64,000 nucleotides of DNA from Phenylobacterium sp. (GTDB lineage Bacteria > Pseudomonadota > Alphaproteobacteria > Caulobacterales > Caulobacteraceae): NCBI RefSeq assembly GCF_025934275.1, contig NZ_JAICYI010000001.1, positions 1-64,000 of the forward strand, read 5' to 3'. Below the pieces are notes generated by a model, which worked only from the letters and a program-made list of their open reading frames with translations, ran no database searches and was not told where the DNA came from. Position 1 is the stretch's first letter, and each line of letters begins with the position of its first letter. A program made the translations under genes and the position numbers. Below are positions 36,209 through 46,246 of this stretch, in pieces.

Positions 36209-36907
36209 CTATCGAGGCGCGAACAGATGTCGTGAGGGGCAGAGGTCGGCGACGGGACAATCGTCGCACTTCGGCCGGCGCGCCGTGCAGGTGTAGCGGC
36301 CGTGCAGGATCAGCCAGTGGTGGGCGCGGGTGAGGTAGGGCTCGGGCACGATGCGCAGCAGATCCTGCTCCACCAGTTCCGGCGTCTTGCCGCTCGACAG
36401 CCCCAGCCGGTGGGCGACGCGGAAGACGTGGGTGTCGACGGCGATGGCGGGCTCGACGCCGAGCTCGTTCAGCACCACGGAGGCGGTCTTGCGGCCGACG
36501 CCGGGCAAGGCTTGCAGCTTCGTGCGCTCCAGCGGGACCTGGCCGCCATAGTCCTCTACCAGGATGCGGGAGAGCGCGATGACGTTCTTGGCCTTGGTGT
36601 TGAAGAGCCCGATGGAGGCGATGAAGGGTTTCAGGCCCGCCTCGCCCAGCGCCAGCATCTTCTGCGGCGTGTCGGCGACCTTGAAGAGCCTCTCCGTCGC
36701 CTTGTTCACCGAAACGTCGGTCGCCTGGGCCGAGAGCGCGACGGCTACCACCAGGGTGAATGGGCTCTCGTAGTCAAGCTCGGTGGCCGGATCGCCCTCC
36801 TCAGCTTCGAAACGGGCGAAGATCTCACCGACTCGGGCCCGCTCGGCCGGCGACAGCCGCATGCGCGAGGGCTTGTTCCGGGCTCGCTTGCGGGCGGGCT
36901 TGGCCAT
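36209..36907 (-). CDS. nth: endonuclease III
   Basis: The 232-residue DNA glycosylase/AP lyase removes oxidised pyrimidines. The helix-hairpin-helix LQALPGVGRKTASVVL contains the catalytic Lys, and AVDTHVFRVAHRLGL contains the Asp. The [4Fe-4S] loop C-x6-C-x2-C-x5-C is complete near the C-terminus (CTARRPKCDDCPVADLC). The basic N-terminus (MAKPARKRARNKPSR) is a short extension. Its stop lies directly beside the RTX-like remnant. Confidence 0.95.
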   Translation of the reverse strand: MAKPARKRARNKPSRMRLSPAERARVGEIFARFEAEEGDPATELDYESPFTLVVAVALSAQATDVSVNKATERLFKVADTPQKMLALGEAGLKPFIASIGLFNTKAKNVIALSRILVEDYGGQVPLERTKLQALPGVGRKTASVVLNELGVEPAIAVDTHVFRVAHRLGLSSGKTPELVEQDLLRIVPEPYLTRAHHWLILHGRYTCTARRPKCDDCPVADLCPSRHLFAPR

Positions 36908-36992
36908 ACAGCGCGTGTAACCGACCCGGAGCAAGGCGCCAGCGCTTTCGTGCGTTCCGTGCGTTTCGCGGTTGCTCTATTTTCCAGGCGCG

Positions 36993-37466
36993 ATGAGCGA
37001 GCCCGTCTACATGGACGCCGAGATCCGGCCGAACCGGTCGCTGTCCGAGCGCGGCTTCATCGTGCTGATCTCGATCGTGACCGCGGCCAACGTGGCGAGC
37101 GCGGCGGTGTTCGTGAAGCTGGGCGCCACCTTCGTGCCGATCTTCCTGGGCGTCGACCTGCTGGCGGTGCTGGTCGCCTTCCTGGTCAGCTTCCAGGCCG
37201 GCAAGCGCATCGAACGCGTGCGGGTGACCAGCCGCGACGTCCGGGTCTTACAGGAGACGCCGAAGTGGTCGCGAGTGATCTGGGAGAGCCCGACGGCGTT
37301 CACCCGGGTGCGCGTTGAGAAGGACGAGGGCCGCGCAGTGGCCTTGAAGCTGGCGCTCTCGGGCCGCGAGCTCGATGTCGCCGTGGCGCTCAGCCCGCGC
37401 GAACGCGCCGAGTTCGCCCAGGCCCTCGAGCGCGCCATCTGGCGCGCCAAGCGCGAGCGGGCGTGA
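36993..37466 (+). CDS. DUF2244 family membrane protein
   Basis: The 157-residue protein has two hydrophobic segments (GFIVLISIVTAANVASAAVF and FVPIFLGVDLLAVLVAFLVSF) followed by a cytoplasmic domain with RVRVTSRDVRVLQ. This is the DUF2244 architecture; the function is unknown and some alphaproteobacterial copies neighbour respiratory or DNA-repair genes. ATG 36993 is chosen over an upstream in-frame codon at 36972 because it begins near the conserved PNRSLSERG. It is divergent from nth. Confidence 0.85.
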   Translation: MSEPVYMDAEIRPNRSLSERGFIVLISIVTAANVASAAVFVKLGATFVPIFLGVDLLAVLVAFLVSFQAGKRIERVRVTSRDVRVLQETPKWSRVIWESPTAFTRVRVEKDEGRAVALKLALSGRELDVAVALSPRERAEFAQALERAIWRAKRERA

Positions 37467-37477
37467 CTCCCTAAGAT

Positions 37478-37590
37478 GCTCCCCCAGGGAGAGCTGTCGC
37501 GGAGCGGCCGAGGGAGTTTCCGCTCAGAACGCGCAGCCGCGAAACCCCCCGGCCCTCTCGGCCACCTCCCCCTCAAGGGAGGAATCCAGG
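37478..37590. repeat. dispersed GC-rich palindromic intergenic repeat
   Basis: It fills the DUF2244-hslU gap: CTCCCCCAGGGAGAG, then CGCGGAGCGGCCGAGGGAGTTTCC, a middle region, AACCCCCCGGCCCTC, and a final CTCCCCCTCAAGGGAGG hairpin. The plan matches the copies at 5899 and 23690. It lies between two converging genes, where it may act as a terminator. Confidence 0.7.
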
Positions 37591-37591
37591 G

Positions 37592-38896
37592 CTAAAGGAT
37601 GAACCTCGACAGGTCGGCGTTCTGGGCGAGCTCGCCGACGCGGACGGCGACGTAGTCGGCGTCGATGGTGAGGGTCTCGCCGGCGCGGTCGGCGGCGGCG
37701 AAGCTGATCTCCTCCAGCACCTTCTCGAGCACCGTCTGCAGGCGGCGCGCGCCGATGTTCTCGACCGCCCCGTTGACCTGCACCGCGGCGTCGGCCAGCG
37801 CGTCGATCGCCTGCTCGGTGAAGCCCAGCGTCACCCCCTCGGTGGCCAGCAGCGCCTGGTGCTGGCGGATCAGGTTGGCTTCGGGCTCGGTCAGGATGCG
37901 GCGGAAATCCTCGCGGGTGAGCGCCTTCAGCTCCACGCGGATCGGCAGACGCCCCTGCAGCTCGGGCAACAGATCCGAGGGCTTGGCGACATGGAAGGCG
38001 CCCGAGGCGATGAACAGCATGTAGTCGGTCTTCACCTGGCCGTACTTGGTGGCCACGGTCGTGCCCTCGATCAGCGGCAGCAGGTCGCGCTGCACGCCTT
38101 CGCGGGAGACGTCGGCGCCGGCGTGCTCGCGGCTGCCAGCCACCTTGTCGATCTCGTCGATGAACACGATGCCCTGCTGCTCGGCGAGCTCGAGCGCCTC
38201 CTGGGTCAGCGCCTCCTGGTCCAGGAGCTTGTCGCTCTCCTCGGCGATCAGCGGCGCCCAGGCGCCGGCGACGGTGGTCTTGTGGGTCTTGGTGCGGCCG
38301 CCGAACGCCTTGCCGAGCATGTCGCCGAGGTTCAGCACGCCCATCGCCGCGCCGGGCTGGCCGGGGATCTCCATCATCGGCAGGGCCGGGCCCGAATCGG
38401 CGACGGTGAGCTCGACCTCCTTGTCGTCCAGCTCCCCGGCCCGCAGCTTCTTGCGGAACGCGTCGCGGGCGGCGACCGAGCCGGGCCCCGTGAGGGCGTC
38501 GAGGATGCGCTCCTCGGCCGCGGCCTCGGCCCGGGCGCGCACCGCGGCGCGGCGCTTCTCGCGGACCATGGCCAGGCTGTTCTCCACCAGGTCGCGTACG
38601 ATCTGGTCGACGTCGCGGCCGACGTAGCCCACCTCGGTGAACTTGGTGGCCTCGACCTTCAGGAACGGCGCCTGGGCGAGCCGCGCGAGCCGGCGGGCGA
38701 TCTCGGTCTTGCCCACCCCGGTCGGGCCGATCATCAGGATGTTCTTCGGCGTGACCTCGTCGCGCAGGTCCTCGGGCACATGGCGGCGACGCCAGCGGTT
38801 GCGCAGCGCCACGGCCACCGCGCGCTTGGCCTCCGGGTGGCCGACGATGAAACGGTCGAGCTCGGAGACGATCTCGCGGGGAGAGAACTCGGTCAT
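37592..38896 (-). CDS. hslU: ATP-dependent protease ATPase subunit HslU
   Basis: This 434-residue AAA+ unfoldase of the HslUV protease has the N-terminal [33 protein letters not shown], the P-loop [16 protein letters not shown], and [16 protein letters not shown]. An intermediate domain follows, then Walker [25 protein letters not shown], and the sensor region ending DLSRFIL, the C-terminus that inserts into HslV. It is 4 bp from hslV. Confidence 0.97.
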   Translation of the reverse strand: MTEFSPREIVSELDRFIVGHPEAKRAVAVALRNRWRRRHVPEDLRDEVTPKNILMIGPTGVGKTEIARRLARLAQAPFLKVEATKFTEVGYVGRDVDQIVRDLVENSLAMVREKRRAAVRARAEAAAEERILDALTGPGSVAARDAFRKKLRAGELDDKEVELTVADSGPALPMMEIPGQPGAAMGVLNLGDMLGKAFGGRTKTHKTTVAGAWAPLIAEESDKLLDQEALTQEALELAEQQGIVFIDEIDKVAGSREHAGADVSREGVQRDLLPLIEGTTVATKYGQVKTDYMLFIASGAFHVAKPSDLLPELQGRLPIRVELKALTREDFRRILTEPEANLIRQHQALLATEGVTLGFTEQAIDALADAAVQVNGAVENIGARRLQTVLEKVLEEISFAAADRAGETLTIDADYVAVRVGELAQNADLSRFIL

Positions 38897-38900
38897 CGCT

Positions 38901-39452
38901 TCAGACGATTTCCACGACCAGCTCGCGGTTGGTGTAGACGCAGATGTCGGCGGCGATGGCCATGGCCTTGCGGGCGATCGCTTCGGCGTCCAGTTCGCCT
39001 TCCAGCAGCGCGCGGGCGGCGGCGAGCGCGAAGTTGCCGCCGGAGCCGATGGCGGCGACCCCGCTCTCCGGCTCCAGCACATCGCCCATGCCGGTGACGG
39101 TGTAGATCTCGGTGCGGCTGGCGACGATCAGCATGGCCTCCAGCCGGCGCAGGTAGCGGTCGGTGCGCCAGTCCTTCGCGAGATCGACGCAGGCCCGCGC
39201 CAGCTGCTCGGGATACTGCTCGAGCTTGGTCTCCAGGCGCTCGATCAAGGTGAAGGCGTCGGCGGTCGCGCCGGCGAAGCCCGCGACCACCTTGCCGCCG
39301 GCCAGGCGGCGCACCTTGCGGGCGTTGCCTTTCACGATCGTCTGGCCCATCGAGACCTGGCCGTCGCCGGCGATCACCGTCTTGTCCGCCTTGCGGACGG
39401 CCAGGATGGTGGTGCCATGCCAGGCGGGCGGGGCGGTCGGATCGTTCGCCAT
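38901..39452 (-). CDS. hslV: ATP-dependent protease subunit HslV
   Basis: The 183-residue threonine peptidase forms the proteolytic chamber with HslU. The N-terminal propeptide ends before the catalytic Thr in HGTTILAVR (Thr14 or Thr15 by this start), followed by [12 protein letters not shown] and KVRRL, and later [19 protein letters not shown] 39452 is chosen; a TTG at 39488 would add 12 unconserved residues. hslV precedes hslU by 4 bp. Confidence 0.96.
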   Translation of the reverse strand: MANDPTAPPAWHGTTILAVRKADKTVIAGDGQVSMGQTIVKGNARKVRRLAGGKVVAGFAGATADAFTLIERLETKLEQYPEQLARACVDLAKDWRTDRYLRRLEAMLIVASRTEIYTVTGMGDVLEPESGVAAIGSGGNFALAAARALLEGELDAEAIARKAMAIAADICVYTNRELVVEIV

Positions 39453-39493
39453 GGCGGCGCATGTGGCCAGGGCGAGGTGAGAGGTCAAGCCGG

Positions 39494-40234
39494 ATGGTGT
39501 TCACCGACGTCGAGATCGAGCGCTACGCCAGGCACCTCGTGTTGCGCGAGGTGGGCGGTCCCGGCCAGCAGAAGCTGAAGGCGGGCAGCGCGCTGATTGT
39601 CGGCGCCGGCGGCCTGGGCTCGCCGGCGGCGCTGTACCTCGCCGCCGCCGGGCTCGGCACCCTGATCCTCGCCGATCCTGACGACGTCGACCTCTCCAAC
39701 CTGCAGCGGCAGGTGATCTACACCGAGGATGATCTCGGGCGACCCAAGCCGGAGGCGGCGGCCGACCGGCTGGCGGCGCTGAACCCGCACATCTTCGTGG
39801 CCGGCTACAACGGCGCGTTCACGGAGGAGACGGCCGAGGAGCTGGTCACCGGCGTCGACGTGGTGCTCGACGGCACCGACGACTTCGCCACCCGCTTTGC
39901 GGTGAACGCGGCCTGCGTGCGGATGGGCAAGCCGCTGGTCACGGGCGCCATCGGCCGCTGGACCGGGCAGGCCGGGGTGTTCGCCGGCCGCCCATGCTAC
40001 CGTTGCCTGGTGCCGGAGATCCCGCCGGAGGCCGAGACCTGCTCGGTGGTGGGCGTGGTGGGAGCGCTCGCCGGCGTCATCGGCTCGCTGATGGCGCTGG
40101 AGGCGATCAAGCTGGTCACCGGCGCGGGCGAGCCGCTGACCGGCCGGCTGATGATCTATGATGCGCTGGCCGGCGAGACGCGCACGGTGCGCGTCGCCGC
40201 CGACCCGGAATGTCCCGTGTGCGGAGGAGCCTGA
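39494..40234 (+). CDS. HesA/MoeB/ThiF-family sulfur-carrier adenylyltransferase
   Basis: The 246-residue E1-like enzyme adenylates a small sulfur-carrier protein such as MoaD or ThiS. Visible are [19 protein letters not shown], the ATP-binding [31 protein letters not shown], and the two zinc Cys pairs CYRC (mid) and CPVC (C-terminal). No rhodanese domain is fused. Whether it serves MoaD or ThiS cannot be told, as neither gene is nearby. The O-methyltransferase start overlaps its stop by 1 bp. Confidence 0.9.
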   Translation: MVFTDVEIERYARHLVLREVGGPGQQKLKAGSALIVGAGGLGSPAALYLAAAGLGTLILADPDDVDLSNLQRQVIYTEDDLGRPKPEAAADRLAALNPHIFVAGYNGAFTEETAEELVTGVDVVLDGTDDFATRFAVNAACVRMGKPLVTGAIGRWTGQAGVFAGRPCYRCLVPEIPPEAETCSVVGVVGALAGVIGSLMALEAIKLVTGAGEPLTGRLMIYDALAGETRTVRVAADPECPVCGGA

Positions 40235-40887
40235 TGGACCAGGACGCATTCACCGCCGTCGACGCCTACCTCGTCGAGGCGCTGATCGACCGCGACGAGA
40301 TCCTCGACCAGGCGCTGTCCGACGCGCGCGCCGCCGGGCTGCCGATGATCAACGTCGCCCCCAACCAGGGCAAGCTGCTGGCGATGCTGGCCGAGCTGGT
40401 CGGCGCCCGACGGATCCTGGAGATCGGCACGCTGGCCGGCTATTCGGCGATCTGGATGGCGCGGGCGCTGCCGCCGGACGGCCAGCTGGTCACCCTGGAG
40501 TACGAGCCGAAGCACGCCGAGGTGGCGCGCCGCAACATCGAGCGCGCCGGCCTGGCCGGGCGCATCGAGATCAGGGTGGGCGCCGCGCTCGAGACCCTGC
40601 CGCACCTGAGAGGGCCGTTCGACCTCGTGTTCATCGACGCCGACAAGCCTTCGAACCCCGACTACTTCGAGTGGGCGCTGAAGCTCTCGCGGCCCGGCGG
40701 GCTGATCGTGGTCGACAACGTCGTCCGCAGCGGCGGGGTCGCCAACCCGAAGGGTGACGCCTCGGCGCGCGGCACGCGGCGGATGTTCGAGATCATCGCC
40801 GCCGAGCCCCGCGTCACCGCCACGGCCGTGCAGACCGTGGGCTCCAAGGGCTGGGACGGGTTCTGCTTGGTGCGGGTGGTCAGATAG
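40234..40887 (+). CDS. SAM-dependent O-methyltransferase (class I, CCoAOMT-like)
   Basis: The 217-residue protein has the SAM motif LEIGTLAGYSAIWMARALP, an LVTLEYEPKHAEVARRNIERAGL acidic strand, the metal-binding VFIDADKPSNPDY, and VVDNVVRSGGVANP, features of the caffeoyl-CoA O-methyltransferase family. The acceptor substrate is unknown. ATG 40234 follows GGAGGA and gives the conserved start. It is translationally coupled to the upstream E1-like enzyme. Confidence 0.9.
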   Translation: MDQDAFTAVDAYLVEALIDRDEILDQALSDARAAGLPMINVAPNQGKLLAMLAELVGARRILEIGTLAGYSAIWMARALPPDGQLVTLEYEPKHAEVARRNIERAGLAGRIEIRVGAALETLPHLRGPFDLVFIDADKPSNPDYFEWALKLSRPGGLIVVDNVVRSGGVANPKGDASARGTRRMFEIIAAEPRVTATAVQTVGSKGWDGFCLVRVVR

Positions 40888-40909
40888 TCCCCCCCATTAA
40901 GGGAGGGAG

Positions 40910-41896
40910 TCACAGCATCTGCGGGAGGATGCGGTCGGGGGGCTTGTGGCCGTCCATCCAGGTGCGGATGTTGATGATCACCTTCTCGCCCATGTCGATG
41001 CGACCCTCGAGCGTCGCCGAACCCATGTGCGGCAAGAGGACGGCGTTGGGCAGCTTCAGCAGCTTGGCGTTGATGGTCGGCTCGAACTCGAAGACGTCGA
41101 GGCCGGCGCCGGCGATCTTGCCCTGCGCCAGCAGGTCGGCCAACGCCTGCTCGTCGATGATCTCGCCGCGGGCGGTGTTGATCACGATGGCGTGCGGCTG
41201 CAGCAGCTTCAGCCGGCGGGCGGAGAGCAGGTGGTAGGTCGCCGGCGTATGCGGCGAGTGCACCGAGACGATATCCACCCGGGCCAGCATCTGGTCGAGG
41301 CTTTCCCAGTAGGTCGCCTCCAGCTCCTCGGCGATGCGCGAGGAGACGGGCTTGCGGTTGTGGTAGTGGATCTGCAGGCCGAACGCCTTGGCGCGGCGGG
41401 CGACCGCCTGCCCGATCCGGCCCATGCCGATGATGCCCAGCCGCTTGCCGGTGACGCGCCGGCCCATCATCCAGGTGGGCGTCCAGCCGGTGAAGGTCCC
41501 GGCCTGCACGGCCTGCGCGCCCTCCAGGATGCGGCGCGCTACGGCCATGATCAGCGCCATGGTGAGGTCGGCGGTGTCCTCGGTGAGGACGCCGGGCGTG
41601 TTGGTGACCGCGATGCCCTTCGCCAGCGCTGCGGGGATGTCGATGTGGTCGACCCCCACCCCGAAGTTGGCGATCAGCTTCAGCTTCTCGCCGGCCCCGG
41701 CGATCAGCTCGGCGTCGATCTTGTCCGTGATGGTCGGGGCAAGCACGTCGGCGCGGGCGAGCGCGTCCGCCAGCCGGGCGCGGGTGAACGGAACGTCGTC
41801 CACGTTGAGCTCGGCGTCGAACAGCTCCCGCATCCGGGTCTCGACCGGATCCGGAAGTTTGCGCGTGACGATGACTTTCGGCTTGCGGGCGACCAT
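40910..41896 (-). CDS. D-2-hydroxyacid dehydrogenase (glyoxylate/hydroxypyruvate reductase type)
   Basis: The 328-residue enzyme has the D-2-hydroxyacid dehydrogenase layout: an N-terminal substrate domain with LIANFGVGVDHIDI, the NAD-binding GIIGMGRIGQAVARRAKAFG, then the catalytic Arg in INTARGEIID, the Glu in AGAGLDVFEFEP and the His in NAVLLPHMGSAT. Glyoxylate, hydroxypyruvate or D-lactate are possible substrates. The ATG at 41896 is chosen over an upstream Met in a region of low complexity. Confidence 0.9.
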   Translation of the reverse strand: MVARKPKVIVTRKLPDPVETRMRELFDAELNVDDVPFTRARLADALARADVLAPTITDKIDAELIAGAGEKLKLIANFGVGVDHIDIPAALAKGIAVTNTPGVLTEDTADLTMALIMAVARRILEGAQAVQAGTFTGWTPTWMMGRRVTGKRLGIIGMGRIGQAVARRAKAFGLQIHYHNRKPVSSRIAEELEATYWESLDQMLARVDIVSVHSPHTPATYHLLSARRLKLLQPHAIVINTARGEIIDEQALADLLAQGKIAGAGLDVFEFEPTINAKLLKLPNAVLLPHMGSATLEGRIDMGEKVIINIRTWMDGHKPPDRILPQML

Positions 41897-41976
41897 GGCG
41901 GACTTGAAAAGGGGCGTCGGGCTTCGCGCCGCTTGCCGTGGCGCGCTGTGGTTCAAGCACCTCTAGCAAAGGGTCC

Positions 41977-42522
41977 ATGGGCGGCCAAGGCGAGGCTGGT
42001 GTGAAGCATCGGGAGTCGCGGCGCCGGCGCGCCGCGCTCGCAGCCGCCGTGCTGACGCTCTTCGGGGCGGCGCAGGCGACAGCTCGGGAGGAGCGCAGCA
42101 CGCCTTCGGGTCTGCCGGTGCCGCGCTATGTATCGCTGAAGTTCGACCGGGTGAACGCCCGCGCCGGCCCCGGCGACGACCACCGGCTGCTGTTCGTCTA
42201 CCGCGTAAAGGGGCTGCCGCTGCAGGTCGTGGCGGAGACCTCCGAGTGGCGACGCGTCTGCGATCCCGACGGGGCGCTGGTCTGGGTCCACAAGCGCACC
42301 ACGGACGGGCGGCGGACCGCGATGAACATCGGGGCGCGGCCGGCCCCGCTCGTGCGGCGGCCGCGTCCCGGCTCGGCCACGGTGGGCTATCTGAACCCGC
42401 GCGCGCTCGCCGCGCTCGACCGCTGCGACAGGGGCTGGTGCCGCGTGCACGTGGACGGCGTCTCGGGCTGGGCCCCGGAAGGCGAGCTCTGGGGGACGGC
42501 GCCCGCGCCGCAATGCCGTTGA
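41977..42522 (+). CDS. SH3-domain protein (DUF1058-like), exported
   Basis: The 181-residue product has a basic N-terminus and a hydrophobic signal segment (ALAAAVLTLFGAAQATA), then two SH3-like repeats (VNARAGPGDDHRLLFVYRVKGLPL with EWRRVCDPDGALVWVHK; and RPGSATVGYLNPRALAALDRCDRGWCRVHVDGVSGW). Such bacterial SH3 domains often bind the cell wall. The start is ATG 41977 or GTG 42001. It precedes fabA by 51 bp, an arrangement seen in other alphaproteobacteria in my recollection. Confidence 0.8.
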   Translation: MGGQGEAGVKHRESRRRRAALAAAVLTLFGAAQATAREERSTPSGLPVPRYVSLKFDRVNARAGPGDDHRLLFVYRVKGLPLQVVAETSEWRRVCDPDGALVWVHKRTTDGRRTAMNIGARPAPLVRRPRPGSATVGYLNPRALAALDRCDRGWCRVHVDGVSGWAPEGELWGTAPAPQCR

Positions 42523-42573
42523 GGGGCTTTGGCCGCTCGTGGTAAGGCCCGCCGCTCACGACGGAAGAGCGCG

Positions 42574-43095
42574 ATGACCGCGGCCAGGGCCAAGGATCAC
42601 TACACCTACGAGGAGCTGCTCGCTTGCGCCCGCGGCGAGATGTTCGGGCCGGGCAACGCCCAGCTGCCGGCCCCGCCGATGCTGCTGTTCGACCGCATCA
42701 CTCAGATCAACGACGACGGCGGCGCCCATGGCCTGGGGTACATCGAGGCCGAGTTCGACATCCGGCCGGACCTCTGGTTCTTCGACTGCCATTTCCTGGG
42801 CGATCCGGTCATGCCCGGCAGCCTGGGGCTGGATGCGCTCTGGCAGCTGGTCGGCTTCTACCTGGGCTGGATCGGCGGCAAGGGCCGTGGCCGCGCGCTG
42901 GGCTGCGGGGCGGTGAAGTTCGCCGGCGAGGTGACGCCGGATAAAAAGAAGGTCGTCTACAAGATCGACATGAAGCGGGTTATCAATAGGCGCCTCGTGC
43001 TGGGGATCGGCGACGGTGTCCTGGAAGCCGACGGCGAGCCGTTTTATGTGGCCGAGGACCTGCGCGTGGGCCTCAAGAGCCAACTGGGAACCTAA
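42574..43095 (+). CDS. fabA: beta-hydroxydecanoyl-ACP dehydratase/isomerase FabA
   Basis: The 173-residue hot-dog enzyme makes the cis-3-decenoyl intermediate for unsaturated fatty acids. The catalytic His73 lies in [24 protein letters not shown], with Asp87 shortly after, equivalent to the FabA active pair. The mid-protein [11 protein letters not shown] is canonical. It is followed 3 bp later by fabB, so it begins the unsaturated fatty acid pair. Confidence 0.97.
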   Translation: MTAARAKDHYTYEELLACARGEMFGPGNAQLPAPPMLLFDRITQINDDGGAHGLGYIEAEFDIRPDLWFFDCHFLGDPVMPGSLGLDALWQLVGFYLGWIGGKGRGRALGCGAVKFAGEVTPDKKKVVYKIDMKRVINRRLVLGIGDGVLEADGEPFYVAEDLRVGLKSQLGT

Positions 43096-43098
43096 GAC

Positions 43099-44307
43099 AT
43101 GCGCCGCGTGGTGGTGACCGGAATCGGGATCGTCTCCTCGATCGGCAACAACGCCAACGAGGTGCTGGCCGCGCTGCGCGAAGCCAGGTCGGGGATCATC
43201 GCCGCGCCGGAGTACGCCGAGCTGGGCTTCCGCTGCCAGGTGCACGCCGCGCCGCAGATCGACTGGGAATCGATGATCGACCGCCGCGCCGCGCGGTTCC
43301 TGGCCCAGGGCGCGGCCTTCGCGCACATCGCCATGGAGCAGGCGATCGCCGACTCCGGCCTGGGAGAGGCGGAAGTCTCCCACGAACAGACCGGGCTGAT
43401 CGTCGGCTCCGGCGGGCCCTCCACCCGCTCGATCGTCGAGGCCGCCGAGATCACCAAGACCAAGGGGCCGAAGCGCGTCGGGCCGTTCGCGGTGCCCAAG
43501 GCGATGAGCTCGGGCGTCTCGGCGACGCTCGCCACCTGGTTCAAGATCCGCGGCCTCAACTTCTCCATCTCGTCGGCCTGCGCGACCTCCACCCACTGCA
43601 TCGGCGTCGCCTACGAGCAGATCTCCGCCGGCAAGCAGGACGTGGTCTTCGCCGGCGGCGCGGAGGAGCTCGACTGGACTTTGTCGGTGCTGTTCGACGC
43701 GATGGGGGCGATGTCGACGGGCTTCAACGATCGGCCGGCCGTCGCCTCGCGCGCCTACGACAAGGATCGGGACGGTTTCGTGATCGCCGGCGGCGCGGGG
43801 ATCGTCGTGCTGGAGGAATACGAGCGGGCCAAGGCGCGAGGCGCGAAGATCTACGGCGAGATCGTGGGATATGCGGCGAATTCCGACGGCTTCGACATGG
43901 TGGCGCCCTCGGGCGAGGGCGCGGCCCGTTGCATGCGGCTCGCCATGCCGCCCGACGGCCGCAGGATCGACTACCTCAACACCCACGGCACCTCGACGCC
44001 GGTCGGCGACGCCAAGGAGATGGAGGCCGTTCGCGCGGTGTTCGGCGGGCGCCCGCCGATGATCTCGTCGACCAAGTCGCTCACCGGCCACAGCCTGGGC
44101 GCGGCCGGCGCGCAGGAGGCCATCTACTGCCTCTTGATGCTCAACAACGGCTTCGTCGCCGAGAGCGCTCACATCGAGACCCTCGACCCCGCGTTCGAAG
44201 GCCTGCCGATCCTGCGCCGGCGCCACGACGGCGCGATCGAGACGGCGATGTCGAACAGCTTCGGATTCGGCGGAACGAACGGCTGCCTGGTGATGAGCCG
44301 GGTCTGA
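43099..44307 (+). CDS. fabB: 3-oxoacyl-ACP synthase I
   Basis: The 402-residue condensing enzyme elongates the FabA product. The Cys-His-His triad is Cys161 in [12 protein letters not shown], His296 in [11 protein letters not shown] and His331 in [26 protein letters not shown] ends the protein. It belongs to the KAS I class. fabI lies 1.9 kb away on the same strand, beyond an antisense channel gene; the stop is 8 bp from the convergent ClC stop. Confidence 0.97.
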   Translation: MRRVVVTGIGIVSSIGNNANEVLAALREARSGIIAAPEYAELGFRCQVHAAPQIDWESMIDRRAARFLAQGAAFAHIAMEQAIADSGLGEAEVSHEQTGLIVGSGGPSTRSIVEAAEITKTKGPKRVGPFAVPKAMSSGVSATLATWFKIRGLNFSISSACATSTHCIGVAYEQISAGKQDVVFAGGAEELDWTLSVLFDAMGAMSTGFNDRPAVASRAYDKDRDGFVIAGGAGIVVLEEYERAKARGAKIYGEIVGYAANSDGFDMVAPSGEGAARCMRLAMPPDGRRIDYLNTHGTSTPVGDAKEMEAVRAVFGGRPPMISSTKSLTGHSLGAAGAQEAIYCLLMLNNGFVAESAHIETLDPAFEGLPILRRRHDGAIETAMSNSFGFGGTNGCLVMSRV

Positions 44308-44315
44308 CGAGGGCG

Positions 44316-46097
44316 TTACAGCTTCGCTTCGCCGTAGAGGTCGAGGTGCTGGCGCTCGAGCTCGCTGGCGTAGCGGCGGGTGACATAAGCCTCGCCGACC
44401 AGGCCCAGCACGCGGCCCTCTTCGTCGACGACGGCGAGATCCTCAGCTTCGGCGGCGTCGAAGGCGCGCATGATCGCCTCGATGTCCTGCTCGGAGCGGA
44501 GCGTCGCGTCCTTGTTGATCGCCAGGTCGAGCACCTTGCCTTCGGGCGGGACGTCGTCGGCGAACGCGGCGGCGGTGAGCACGATGCCGGCGTAGCGGCC
44601 GGTCGCATCGATCAGGATCACGCGGGTGGTCGAACCAAGTGGGAAACGGGCGCGGAACTCGGCGACCGTGCCGTCGGCGGCGAAGGTTCGCACGTCGAGC
44701 CGCATCATCCGCCCGGCGGTGAGCGAACGCATCCAGCCGACGTCGCGCGCCGAGCGGATGCTCTCGCCGCGAAGGTGCAGCCGCCAGGTGGAGAAGGAGT
44801 AGCCGAACCGCTCGCGGACCACCGTCGAGGCGATCAGGGCGGCCGCGAGCGTCGCGGCGGCGACGCCGAAGTCGCGCGTCGATTCGAGCACAAGGAAGCT
44901 CATGGTGAGCGGGCCGCCGATGATCGCGACGGCCAGCGCGCCCATGCCGACCAGGGCGGCGTTCTGGGTCGAGAGGTGCTCGGCGAGCGGCGTAAAGGCC
45001 AGGAGCTTGGCGTAGATCTGTCCCAGGAGGGTGCCCAGGAACAGGGAGGCGAAGAACAGCCCGCCCCGGAAGCCGAAGCCGAGCGCGGTCATCGAGGCCA
45101 GCGTCTTGAGGACGAAGATGGTGGCCAGGAAGCTGATGGTCGCGCCGCCGAACGAGAGGTCGAGGTGCAGCGCGCCGTGTCCGGCCGACATGGTCTGCGG
45201 CGACCAGAGCGCGTAGGCCGCAAGCAGGAATCCGCCGATCATCGGACGCAGGTAGCCGGGGAACGGCAGGCTGCGGACCGCCTGATCCACCCGCGCGGTG
45301 ATGTGCATGATGGCGATGCCGATCATCGCGCAGACCAGACCCAGGCCGCCGTAGAGCATGTAGGCCGCCACGTCGGGCGCGCGTTCGGTCTGGATCTGGA
45401 TGGAGTAGGGGATGCCGCCCAGCGCCTGGGAGGAGACCACGCTGGCCAGGCACGCCGCGGCCACCGGCGCGATGGCCGAAGGCGTGTAGGAGCCGATGAC
45501 GATCTCGAAGGCGTAGAAGGCGCCGGTGAGCGGAGCGCCGAACGCAGCTCCGATCGCCGCCCCGGCGCCGGCCCCCACCAGGATGCGCATGTCGTGCCGG
45601 CGGAGCTTCAGCTTCCGTCCCAGGAAGGAGGCGGCCGCGCCGCCCGCCTGGGCGTAGGCGGCTTCCAGGCCCACAGAGCCGCCAACCCCGTTGGAGATCA
45701 GCGTCTGGCCGCAGACGATCGCCGAATCCACCAGCGGCAGCGCTCCGCCATGCAGGGCGTTGGCCTCGACGACGTCGACCAGCGGCGCGGATCGGCGTCG
45801 CGCCACCGCCCAGGAGAGCACGCCCAGCGCCACCCCGCCCGCAGGAAGCCACAGGCTCTCGAGCAGCGTGATCCGCGCGCTGGCCGAAAGGTGCTCCTCG
45901 AAGTCGATGTGGTAGATCAGCATCTGCACCGTGTGGGAGATCCGCACCTGCAGCACGGCGAGCCCGCCGGCCATCGCCCCGACCCCGACCGAAAGGACGA
46001 TCAGCCACAGCTCGCTGACCCTCAGGCGCCGGCGCAGGTCCGCCAGGATGCGGGCGGGCCTTGGGCGGAACACATGGGTGAGGTCGGCCATGGACAT
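44316..46097 (-). CDS. ClC-type chloride channel/transporter with C-terminal CBS domains
   Basis: The 593-residue protein has about ten hydrophobic segments. ClC landmarks include the GSVGLEAAYAQAGGAAAS selectivity region, GAGAGAAIGAAFGAPLTGAFYAFE, and GFRGGLFFASLFLGTLLG. The last ~150 residues carry two CBS-like regulatory domains. The usual GxGxP chloride motif is GVGGSVG here, a variant. Whether it is a channel or a Cl-/H+ antiporter is not decided. It lies antisense between fabB and fabI. Confidence 0.88.
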   Translation of the reverse strand: MSMADLTHVFRPRPARILADLRRRLRVSELWLIVLSVGVGAMAGGLAVLQVRISHTVQMLIYHIDFEEHLSASARITLLESLWLPAGGVALGVLSWAVARRRSAPLVDVVEANALHGGALPLVDSAIVCGQTLISNGVGGSVGLEAAYAQAGGAAASFLGRKLKLRRHDMRILVGAGAGAAIGAAFGAPLTGAFYAFEIVIGSYTPSAIAPVAAACLASVVSSQALGGIPYSIQIQTERAPDVAAYMLYGGLGLVCAMIGIAIMHITARVDQAVRSLPFPGYLRPMIGGFLLAAYALWSPQTMSAGHGALHLDLSFGGATISFLATIFVLKTLASMTALGFGFRGGLFFASLFLGTLLGQIYAKLLAFTPLAEHLSTQNAALVGMGALAVAIIGGPLTMSFLVLESTRDFGVAAATLAAALIASTVVRERFGYSFSTWRLHLRGESIRSARDVGWMRSLTAGRMMRLDVRTFAADGTVAEFRARFPLGSTTRVILIDATGRYAGIVLTAAAFADDVPPEGKVLDLAINKDATLRSEQDIEAIMRAFDAAEAEDLAVVDEEGRVLGLVGEAYVTRRYASELERQHLDLYGEAKL

Positions 46098-46246
46098 CCG
46101 GTGCGCCCGGCGCGATTCGGCCGGCGCGGTCCGGCCATATCGCACTGATCCGCCCCGGAATTGAAGCGGCGCCGAGGCTTGCCTTACCAAGCCCGCCCGT
46201 CCACAAACCCGCGCTTACGCAATTCAGCGGCCAAGGGAGAGCCGAG

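Noticed and set aside
43929..46148. A 739-codon + strand frame antisense to the ClC gene
   Set aside because: Arg/Gly/His-rich shadow reading typical of GC-rich DNA; the antisense ClC protein has full membrane architecture.
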